DNA of 5,244 nucleotides, taken from NCBI GenBank assembly GCA_019414325.1, contig DXMG01000035.1, positions 16,934 through 22,177 of the forward strand. Reading direction: 5' to 3'. Of the stretch, positions 1 through 5,244 are shown piece after piece; position 1 is the stretch's first letter, and every line of letters begins with the position of its first letter. Position numbers and translations under genes: made by a program. The notes under the pieces are model-generated. The model saw only the letters and a list, made by a program, of their open reading frames with translations, made no database searches and had not been told where the DNA came from. The DNA is from Collinsella sp. (lineage in GTDB: Bacteria; Actinomycetota; Coriobacteriia; Coriobacteriales; Coriobacteriaceae).

Positions 1-2260
1 CGTCCACCAGCAGGTGAGCGATCTTGGTCAGGTTCTCGCCCGAGAGCTTCTGGAACACCACAATGTCGTCGATACGGTTGAGCAGCTCGGGGCGAAACAG
101 GCGCTTGAGCTCGCCCATCGCACGGCCGCGGATCTCGCTCGACGTGAGACCCTGCTCGCCGGTGGTGCCAAAGCCCACGCTCGCATCCTGCGCGATCTCG
201 CGGGCGCCCACGTTTGACGTCATGATGATCACCGTATTGCGGAAGTCGACCGTCTTGCCCTGGCTATCGGTCAGGCGGCCCTCCTCCAGCACCTGCAGCA
301 AGATGTTGAAGATATCAGGGTGCGCTTTCTCGATCTCATCGAACAGCACGACCGAGTACGGATGACGACGAACGGCCTTGGTGAGCTGACCGCCCTCGTC
401 GTGGCCCACGTAACCCGGAGGGCTACCGATAAGCTTGGAGACCTCGAACTCACTGCCAAACTCCGACATGTCGAAGCTGATGAGCGCGTCCTTGCTGCCA
501 AAGAGATACTCGGCGAGCGTCTTGGCGAGCTCGGTCTTGCCCGTGCCGGTGGGGCCCAGGAAGATAAAGCTGCCGCCGGGGCGACGAGGGTCCTTGAGCG
601 GCGAGCGGCTGCGGCGCACGGCCTTGGCAACGGCCTCGACGGCCTCGTCCTGACCGATGATGCGCGTCTTGAGCACGCTTTCGGCCTGCAGCAGGCGACG
701 GCTCTCACTCTCGGTGAGCGAAGACACCGGCACACCCGAGGTCACGGACACGATATCGGCAATCTGGGCGACATCGATGGTAAGCGGGCTGGCGTCAAGC
801 TCGGCCGTCCAGGCAGCCTTGGCCTCGGCGAGCTCAATCTCGGCGGCCTTCTGCTGCTCGGTAATCTCGGCGGCCTTGTTCATGTCGTCGCTCTCGGTGG
901 CCTCCTGCGCGGCGGCCTTAAGCTCCTCGATGCGATGCTCGGCCTCGCGCACCGGCTCGGGCGCGCGGTTGGCGGCAATGCGTGCGCGGGCACCGGCCTC
1001 GTCGATGAGGTCGATAGCCTTATCGGGCAGGAAGCGATCCTGGATATAGCGGTTGGAGAGGTTCGCAGCGGCCTCGATGGCACCCTGCGTGTAGCGCACG
1101 TGGTGGTGCTCCTCGTAGCGCGGCTTGAGCGCGGTCAGGATCTTGACCGTATCCTCGACGCTCGGCTCCTCGACATCGATGGTCTGGAAGCGGCGCTCAA
1201 AGGCCGGATCCTTAGTGAGGTACTTACGGAACTCCTCGGCCGTGGTGGCACCGATGATCTGGAAAGCGCCGCGTGCGAGCACGGGCTTGAGCATGGAGCT
1301 TGCATCGATGGAGCCCTCGGCGGAACCGGCACCGATGATGGTGTGCATCTCGTCGATAAACAGGATGACGTCGTCGGCTTCGGTTGCCTCCTGAATCACG
1401 TTCTTGAGGCGCTCCTCAAACTCACCGCGATACTTGGCGCCCGCGACAAGACCCGGCAGGTCGAGCGTCCAGATGTTCTGGTTCATAAGGTTCTCGGGCA
1501 CGTTGCCGGCAGCAATCTGCTGTGCCAGGCCCTCGACGATCGCTGTCTTGCCCACGCCGGGATCGCCCAAGATAAGCGGGTTGTTCTTGGTGCGGCGCGA
1601 AAGGATCTCCATCATGCGCTGGACTTCCTTTTCGCGACCGATCACGGGGTCGAGCTTACCGTCGCGCGCCTTCTGCGTGAGGTTGGTGGCGAACTGCTTG
1701 AGCGTGTCGGTGCCGCTCCCTTTTTGCTGTGAGGCGTCCGAGCCGCTAAAGAACGGCAGGCCCGCACCGGGACGCCCAGCACCGGCACCGGCGAGCGGGC
1801 GCTTCTTGTCCTGATCCTTGGCCGTGAGCTTCTCGATGGCCTTTTTAATGGAAGCGGACGACACGCCCAGGCGCATGAGGATGTCCATGGCCATGCCGTT
1901 GCCCTCTTCGACGATACCGATGAGCAGGTGCTCGGTCGACACATAGGTCTGGTTGTTCTCGCGTGCCACGCGGAAAGAGCGCTCCATCACGCTGATGACG
2001 AGCGGCGTAAAGGCGAGCTTAGCGGCCTCGGTCTCCTCGCTGGACTCGGGAACGGTAGTCTGGACCTCTTTGAGTGTGTCCATGATGTCGTCGTAGGCGA
2101 TATCGAGCGAGCGCAGCGCCTCGGCGGCAATGCCCTCGTCCTCCTTGGCAAGCGCCAGAAGCAGATGCTCGGTACCCACCTTGTTGGTATGCAGGTCGAG
2201 CGCCTCCTGTTTGGCCATCGACATGACCTTGCGCGCTCGATCGGTAAATCTATCTAACAT
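1..2260 (-). CDS. clpC: ClpC-type AAA+ unfoldase, ATP-binding subunit of Clp protease (C-terminus cut by window edge)
   Basis: ATP-driven cytoplasmic unfoldase that feeds proteins to the ClpP peptidase. The reading frame is open for 753 codons to the left edge; the family usually has about 810-860 residues, so only the D2 C-terminal end is missing. The start at 2260 gives MLDRFTDRARKV, the classic Clp_N beginning. Domains in order: two Clp_N repeats (about 4-60 and 82-142, each with a TEHLL motif); a Gly/Ala/Pro-rich linker (about 154-180); D1 with Walker A GDPGVGKT (232-239), pore loop KYRGE (276-280), Walker B VILFIDE (298-304), sensor GATT (337-340) and Arg finger FERRF (354-358); a short UVR-like middle domain (about 434-490); D2 with Walker A GPTGTGKT (569-576), pore GYVG (616-619), Walker B VVLFDE (637-642), sensor TSN (681-683) and FRPELLNRID (722-731). 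The short middle domain and a VGF tripeptide (695-697) where ClpP-docking loops lie favour ClpC over ClpB. Family assignment is very sure; the symbol is slightly less so. Confidence 0.97.
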   Translation of the reverse strand, partial: MLDRFTDRARKVMSMAKQEALDLHTNKVGTEHLLLALAKEDEGIAAEALRSLDIAYDDIMDTLKEVQTTVPESSEETEAAKLAFTPLVISVMERSFRVARENNQTYVSTEHLLIGIVEEGNGMAMDILMRLGVSSASIKKAIEKLTAKDQDKKRPLAGAGAGRPGAGLPFFSGSDASQQKGSGTDTLKQFATNLTQKARDGKLDPVIGREKEVQRMMEILSRRTKNNPLILGDPGVGKTAIVEGLAQQIAAGNVPENLMNQNIWTLDLPGLVAGAKYRGEFEERLKNVIQEATEADDVILFIDEMHTIIGAGSAEGSIDASSMLKPVLARGAFQIIGATTAEEFRKYLTKDPAFERRFQTIDVEEPSVEDTVKILTALKPRYEEHHHVRYTQGAIEAAANLSNRYIQDRFLPDKAIDLIDEAGARARIAANRAPEPVREAEHRIEELKAAAQEATESDDMNKAAEITEQQKAAEIELAEAKAAWTAELDASPLTIDVAQIADIVSVTSGVPVSSLTESESRRLLQAESVLKTRIIGQDEAVEAVAKAVRRSRSPLKDPRRPGGSFIFLGPTGTGKTELAKTLAEYLFGSKDALISFDMSEFGSEFEVSKLIGSPPGYVGHDEGGQLTKAVRRHPYSVVLFDEIEKAHPDIFNILLQVLEEGRLTDSQGKTVDFRNTVIIMTSNVGAREIAQDASVGFGTTGEQGLTSSEIRGRAMGELKRLFRPELLNRIDDIVVFQKLSGENLTKIAHLLVD

Positions 2261-2266
2261 GCTCGT

Positions 2267-2272
2267 TTCCTT
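2267..2272 (-). promoter_or_regulatory. clpC ribosome binding site
   Basis: On the minus strand AAGGAA lies six bases before the ATG at 2260. It supports that ATG as the start, ahead of the later in-frame ATG at codon 13. Confidence 0.7.
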
Positions 2273-2290
2273 ACATGAGTTCATCGAAAT

Positions 2291-2320
2291 CAAAACGCCC
2301 GCCCGTCGGCGGCGCTTTTG
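2291..2320 (-). terminator. Terminator-like GC-rich hairpin in the clpC leader
   Basis: Read on the minus strand, CAAAAGCGCCGCC is followed by GACG and then GGCGGGCGTTTTG. The arms pair over about 12 bp (CAAAA, CGCC and GCC against their complements) with one bulged G on each side. The stem's 3' arm ends in TTTT and continues GATTTCG, so the shape resembles an intrinsic terminator; the CAAAA/TTTTG ends also make it terminator-like on the plus strand. It lies only about 30 bases before the clpC ATG and about 130 bases after the tetR stop. A plain tetR terminator here would leave almost no room for a clpC promoter, so an attenuator or structured 5' leader is at least as likely. The structure is visible in the sequence; its role is inferred. 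Confidence 0.45.
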
Positions 2321-2322
2321 TC

Positions 2323-2371
2323 TCTTTACCCACAGGTTGTCTATGTTAACAGCTGGAGGAATATCTATAAA
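2323..2371 (-). promoter_or_regulatory. Probable clpC promoter region
   Basis: This is the most AT-rich patch noticed in a GC-rich window, and it lies directly upstream of clpC. Two minus-strand box pairs can be proposed: TTTATA (2371-2366) with TAACAT (2348-2343), spacing 17, four of six consensus matches in each; or TTAACA (2349-2344, five of six) with TAAAGA (2328-2323), spacing 15, which is short. A TATAGAT sequence at 2369-2363 is another possible -10 without a good partner. The location is more secure than any single box choice. Confidence 0.3.
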
Positions 2372-2385
2372 CCCGGCTCACATGA

Positions 2386-2404
2386 ATGCAGGTTATGACC
2401 GCAT
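2386..2404. repeat. Short imperfect inverted repeat, possible operator
   Basis: The plus strand reads ATGCAGGT, TATG, ACCGCAT. The arms match over seven base pairs with one extra A in the left arm. It lies between the tetR stop and the AT-rich putative clpC promoter and shares its last four bases with the neighbouring hairpin at 2400-2427. TetR proteins bind short palindromes of about this size, but no link to the TetR here is shown. Confidence 0.25.
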
Positions 2405-2427
2405 CGCGGGACTCACCGCGCGATGCG
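2400..2427 (-). repeat. Inverted repeat (hairpin) just downstream of tetR
   Basis: The nine-base arms CGCATCGCG (2400-2408) and CGCGATGCG (2419-2427) are perfect inverted copies with a ten-base loop, starting 26 bases past the tetR stop. A strong stem in this position could end or stabilise the tetR transcript, but no T-run follows on the minus strand, so it is not a typical intrinsic terminator. Part of it lies inside the duplicated tetR-end sequence, so the symmetry may be partly a by-product of GC-rich coding sequence. Confidence 0.4.
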
Positions 2428-2435
2428 CGACAGGC
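2408..2435 (-). repeat. Imperfect direct repeat, copy outside tetR
   Basis: This matches 2474-2503 inside the end of tetR at 25 of 28 aligned bases, with one 2-base gap. Shared blocks are GGGACTC, CGC, GCGATGCGCGA and AGGC on the plus strand. Translated in the corresponding frame it gives ACRASRGES, against AYRASRATS in TetR. It looks like a short duplication of the tetR 3' end that has since drifted. Confidence 0.55.
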
Positions 2436-2452
2436 GCCCCGCAAGAGAAACC

Positions 2453-3142
2453 CTAGGCGTCTTTCACCACGTCGGGACTCGTCGCACGCGATGCGCGATA
2501 GGCATCGGCCTCCTTGGAGACGCGTTCGAGCAGCTCGGATGTATCGACGCCCTCGACTTGCGCGACCGTTTCCACCGTCTGCATGGCGACCGCCCTCAGG
2601 TACGCGCACGCGCTGTCCCCCAGCTGCTCGAGGTCTATCTCCTCGCCGCCCTCCCGGGCAAAGCCGACCGCCATCACAAAGCCCATGATGCCCGAGACCA
2701 GAAAGCCCACCGCAAAGCTCGAATCTGCCTTGAGCTCTTCTCCGTCGGGATGGACGATCTCTCTCACGCGGTCGATGATGATCGTATGGATGCCCTGCAC
2801 GACCTGCTCGGCGGCACCCGCCCTCATGGTGATGACGATGCGCCGCAGCAGGCAGCGGACGTCGCGCCGGTCGAACGCCGAAAGGTCGCCCTCGCTCGAA
2901 AAATGCCAGAGGGCATCGGTGATGAGCTCGTTATCCTGCAGCAGCTGGGCTATGGCGATGGCGACGAGTTCATCGAAATCGTGAAAATAGTAGTAAAACG
3001 TTCCGCGATTGCACTGGGCGGCGCGGGTCACCTCGCCAACCGACAGCTCGAAGATGCTGTTGTTCTCGATGAGCTCCCAAAACGCCTCGATGATACGGGT
3101 GCGTGCATCGGGCGCATCGGCGTCCTTACGCGGTCTCGCCAT
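2453..3142 (-). CDS. TetR/AcrR family transcriptional regulator
   Basis: DNA-binding repressor of the TetR type, complete at 229 residues, a usual family size. The N-terminus MARPRKDADAPDARTRIIEAF is a typical TetR beginning. The helix-turn-helix spans about residues 34-53 (SVGEVTRAAQCNRGTFYYYF), with the family's GTFYYYF recognition-helix end and the following F-x-x-x-x-EL turn. The remainder should be the helical ligand-binding and dimer domain; it has a hydrophobic stretch at about 145-165 (AVGFLVSGIMGFVMAVGFA), which fits a buried ligand-pocket or dimer helix rather than a membrane span. The ATG at 3142 is preferred; a GTG at 3151 in the same frame would add three residues. It overlaps the end of the dehydratase-type gene by 17 bases, so it is most likely co-transcribed with it and may regulate that operon. 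Ligand and targets cannot be read from the sequence. Confidence 0.93.
   Translation of the reverse strand: MARPRKDADAPDARTRIIEAFWELIENNSIFELSVGEVTRAAQCNRGTFYYYFHDFDELVAIAIAQLLQDNELITDALWHFSSEGDLSAFDRRDVRCLLRRIVITMRAGAAEQVVQGIHTIIIDRVREIVHPDGEELKADSSFAVGFLVSGIMGFVMAVGFAREGGEEIDLEQLGDSACAYLRAVAMQTVETVAQVEGVDTSELLERVSKEADAYRASRATSPDVVKDA
2474..2503 (-). repeat. Imperfect direct repeat, copy inside the tetR 3' end
   Basis: This is the in-frame copy, encoding TetR residues 214-223 (AYRASRATSP), near the C-terminus. Its partner lies at 2408-2435, with a 38-base gap between the two. Confidence 0.55.
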
Positions 3143-5244
3143 GCGCCTCACCGCACCCCTGCGCCTTGGCGTTCATGATGAGCATCTGAAGACGGTTCTC
3201 CACGTTGGCGAAGCTCACGTCGGGATCGTAGTCGAGCGGCAGGAACTGCGCCGTGGGATACTGCTCCTTGAGCGCATGGATGAGCCCGCGCCCCACGACA
3301 TGGTTGGGCAGACACCCGAACGGCTGCAGGATCACGAAGTTGCGGCAGCCGCGCTTGGCGTGCTCGAGGATCTCCGCCGGAATCAGCACGCCCTCGCCCG
3401 CATCGAACGTATGGTGCAGGATCTTATCGCTCGCGCGCACGAGCTCGGGCATGCGCGTCGGCGGCTCGTAGAGCGGGCTCGCCGCGCCCAGGCGGTCGCA
3501 ACGGTCGTGCGCGAGCTCGAACAGGTTGTCCGCCGTGGCGTACCAGGCCTTTTCGGGCAGCGACAGGTCGACGTGGAACTCGCGCGACTGCGCATGCTTG
3601 TAGAAATAGGTCTTGCGGATCACGTCGGTCATGCGCGCCTCGATGACCTCGAGCCCGTTGTCCTCGAGGTAGCGCTCGATCTCGTGGTTGGCGCCGAGAT
3701 GGAAATTGAGCAGGTACTCGCCCACGATGAGAACGGTCGGATGCGGGTTCGAGCGGTCGTACGGAACGGCGTCCATGATCGCAAGCGCGCGTTTGAAGCC
3801 CGTCGCCTGGCCTCTCAGCCCGGAGCGCTCCATGCCCTCGATAACCTCATCGAGCGCGCGGTCGAACGCAGCGTCCGCCGCGCCCTTCTCGAGCTCGTAG
3901 GGACGGATGCGCCTAAGCATGGCCTCGAGGGTATCGATCATGGGAAGACCGTAGGCGATCTGGATGCTCGGGCCAAGGCCGAGCTTGAAGCCCGGATGCG
4001 CATTGTGGGCATCGACGTCGTCGTTGGTGAGCACCGGGACATAGTCGTATCCCGCGTCGTCGAGCGCGCGGCGCAGCAGGGGCATGTAGTGCGTCAGGCG
4101 GCAGTCGCCGATATACTTGCCAGTCACCACGGCGACGTCGTGCGGGTCGTACTTACCGCTCTCGAGTGCCGCGAGCGCCTCGCCGATCACGATTTGCGCG
4201 GGGAAGCAGATGTCGTTGTGCACATAGCGTTTGCCCAGGCGGATGGCATCCTCGCGCCCGATATCAAGGGCCTCGGCGCGCACGCCCTGATTGCGCATCG
4301 CCGCGGTCATGAGCCTGCAGAACGCATGGGAGGTGTTGGGGACCAGCGCGATCTTGTCGTGCCGGTCGCGCTTGGTGTACTTGACCTTATACGGGTCGTC
4401 GAGCGGATGGACCGCGTGCACCCGGGCGCCCTCGGCACGCTCCTCCGCGCGACGACGGTTGACCGACTCGATAAACGAACGCACGCGAATGCCCATGGGA
4501 CCGGCGACGTCGCTCTCATCGAGCTTGATCATCATCGGAACCTTGGAGCCCATCTCGCCCATCATGCGCGCGATCTCATCGGTGAGATACGCATCGTGGC
4601 CGCAGCCGAAGCTGCCCATCTGCACGAGCTCGAGCTCGGGCGTCGATGCGACGATGACCGCGCACGACAGCATGCGCGCATGGTAGTTGTTCACGATGTC
4701 GATGCGGCTGTTGGAAAGATCGACGTTGTAGACCCCCGGCACCGCATCGGGCGTCAGCACGGGGATGCCGCGCTCAGAGAAGAGCTTGGGCAGCCCGTGG
4801 TTGACCAGCGGGTCGTTGTGGTACGGGCGCGAAGCGATCACCACCGCGTAGCCGCCGTCCTCGCGCACGTTCTCGAGCACCTGCCTGCCGCGCAGCTGCA
4901 GCTGGTTCTCAAACGTCTGCTGCGCGCGGTCCGCCTGCTCGGTCGCCTTGGCAACCAGGTCGGCATCGATATCGAAGGTCTCCTTGCACCACGCCTTGAG
5001 CTGGCGGTTTCGGTCGCCCTCGTCGTACCAGTGGAACAGCGGCGTATCGAACGGAACGCCGAAACGCTCCTCCGGGTTATCGGAATTGCGCATCACGTAG
5101 GGGTATCCCTTTACGACGGCGCACATCCACTCGCTGGTAGAGGCGGTGTTTTCGGTGGGCACCGTCGTGATGATGGGCATGAAGATGCGGTCGACGCCGG
5201 CGTCGACGAGATTGCGGATGTGCCCGTGGACGAGCTTGGCCGGG
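3126..5244 (-). CDS. 2-hydroxyacyl-CoA dehydratase / dehydratase-activase-related protein (DUF2229 type), C-terminal part
   Basis: This is the C-terminal 705 residues of a larger protein: the frame is open past the right edge, and the residues before the methionine at 5180 (PAKLVHGHIRNLVDAGVDRIF) are conserved family sequence, so that methionine is internal. Known relatives are about 1,400 residues or more, with BadF/BcrA-like ATPase domains at the N-terminus, which would lie outside the window. Visible in order: the DUF2229-like segment with a Cys at 5121-5123 before GYPYVM; SFGCGHDAYLTDE (Cys 4602-4604); ICFPAQ (Cys 4206-4208); GDCRLTHY (Cys 4101-4103); GCRNF (Cys 3345-3347) and LQPFGCLPNHVVGRG (Cys 3312-3314). 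The dehydratase family uses such cysteines to hold [4Fe-4S] clusters for radical dehydration of 2-hydroxyacyl-CoA with ATP-driven electron transfer. Many long family members have no proven substrate, so the reaction here is unassigned. The stop overlaps the tetR start. No signal peptide or membrane segment is seen in the visible part; it is probably cytoplasmic. Confidence 0.88.
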   Translation of the reverse strand, partial: PAKLVHGHIRNLVDAGVDRIFMPIITTVPTENTASTSEWMCAVVKGYPYVMRNSDNPEERFGVPFDTPLFHWYDEGDRNRQLKAWCKETFDIDADLVAKATEQADRAQQTFENQLQLRGRQVLENVREDGGYAVVIASRPYHNDPLVNHGLPKLFSERGIPVLTPDAVPGVYNVDLSNSRIDIVNNYHARMLSCAVIVASTPELELVQMGSFGCGHDAYLTDEIARMMGEMGSKVPMMIKLDESDVAGPMGIRVRSFIESVNRRRAEERAEGARVHAVHPLDDPYKVKYTKRDRHDKIALVPNTSHAFCRLMTAAMRNQGVRAEALDIGREDAIRLGKRYVHNDICFPAQIVIGEALAALESGKYDPHDVAVVTGKYIGDCRLTHYMPLLRRALDDAGYDYVPVLTNDDVDAHNAHPGFKLGLGPSIQIAYGLPMIDTLEAMLRRIRPYELEKGAADAAFDRALDEVIEGMERSGLRGQATGFKRALAIMDAVPYDRSNPHPTVLIVGEYLLNFHLGANHEIERYLEDNGLEVIEARMTDVIRKTYFYKHAQSREFHVDLSLPEKAWYATADNLFELAHDRCDRLGAASPLYEPPTRMPELVRASDKILHHTFDAGEGVLIPAEILEHAKRGCRNFVILQPFGCLPNHVVGRGLIHALKEQYPTAQFLPLDYDPDVSFANVENRLQMLIMNAKAQGCGEAHGETA
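3146..3152 (-). promoter_or_regulatory. Possible tetR ribosome binding site inside the upstream gene
   Basis: GGTGAGG on the minus strand ends three bases before the ATG at 3142, a short spacing, and contains the alternative GTG start (3151-3149). For that GTG the nearest purine-rich match is AGGGG, four bases upstream. Either way the site lies within the last codons of the upstream gene, which suits coupled translation by terminating ribosomes. Confidence 0.4.

Noticed and set aside
320..1732. A 470-codon open frame on the plus strand
   Set aside because: It is exactly antisense to clpC, whose domain motifs are unambiguous. Its Leu/Gly/Ala/Asp/His-rich translation is typical of the reverse strand of a GC-rich gene, and no motif is recognisable.
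1..2260. ClpB as the identity of the Hsp100 gene
   Set aside because: The middle domain is short and UVR-like instead of the long ClpB coiled coil, and a VGF ClpP-docking tripeptide is present.
2337..2371. A plus-strand promoter (TTGTCT with TATAAA)
   Set aside because: The spacing is 23 bases, too long, and no plausible plus-strand gene follows.
2261..2452. CIRCE, CtsR, HAIR (HspR) or ClgR operators upstream of clpC
   Set aside because: I looked for the GAGTGCTAA-type, GGTCAAA-type, CTTGAGT-type and GCGAAC-type half sites and found no convincing pair; GGTCATAACC at 2400-2391 on the minus strand only superficially resembles a CtsR half site.
2423..3178. A 251-codon open frame on the plus strand
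   Set aside because: It is antisense to tetR, with low-complexity Arg/Ala/His/Asp-rich content and no family motif; the minus-strand frame has a clear helix-turn-helix.
3126..5180. Taking the methionine at 5180 as the true start of the dehydratase-type gene
   Set aside because: The frame stays open to the window edge, and the upstream residues PAKLVHGHIRNLVDAGVDRIF fit the conserved family sequence, so the start lies outside the window.

Overview
The window comes from a GC-rich bacterium with strongly G/C-biased third codon positions. A long 2-hydroxyacyl-CoA dehydratase-type (DUF2229) protein, a TetR regulator and an actinobacterial-looking ClpC together suggest an anaerobic actinomycete of the Coriobacteriia, with Collinsella or a relative as the best guess. 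This placement is inference from protein character, not from a database match.

All three genes lie on the minus strand, so transcription runs from high to low coordinates. From right to left: (1) 5244-3126 is the C-terminal part of a large acyl-CoA dehydratase / dehydratase-activase-related protein whose N-terminal part lies beyond the right edge. (2) 3142-2453 is a complete TetR/AcrR-type repressor whose start overlaps the end of gene 1 by 17 bases, so the two are almost certainly co-transcribed and probably translationally coupled. (3) 2452-2261 is a 192-base intergenic region. It holds an imperfect copy of the tetR 3' end, two overlapping inverted repeats, the most AT-rich patch seen in the window (likely clpC promoter) and a GC-rich hairpin followed by a broken T-run just before the clpC ribosome binding site. 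(4) 2260-1 is clpC, the AAA+ unfoldase of the Clp protease, complete at its N-terminus and cut by the left edge about 60-110 residues before its expected end.

The first two genes look like a metabolic unit (a low-potential Fe-S dehydratase-type protein plus a local repressor). clpC is protein quality control and is probably a separate transcription unit, although no clean terminator separates it from tetR. The coding regions look ordinary. The less expected content is in the intergenic region: the terminator-like hairpin in the presumed clpC leader and the partial duplication of the tetR end. No mobile element, CRISPR array, tRNA or rRNA was seen.
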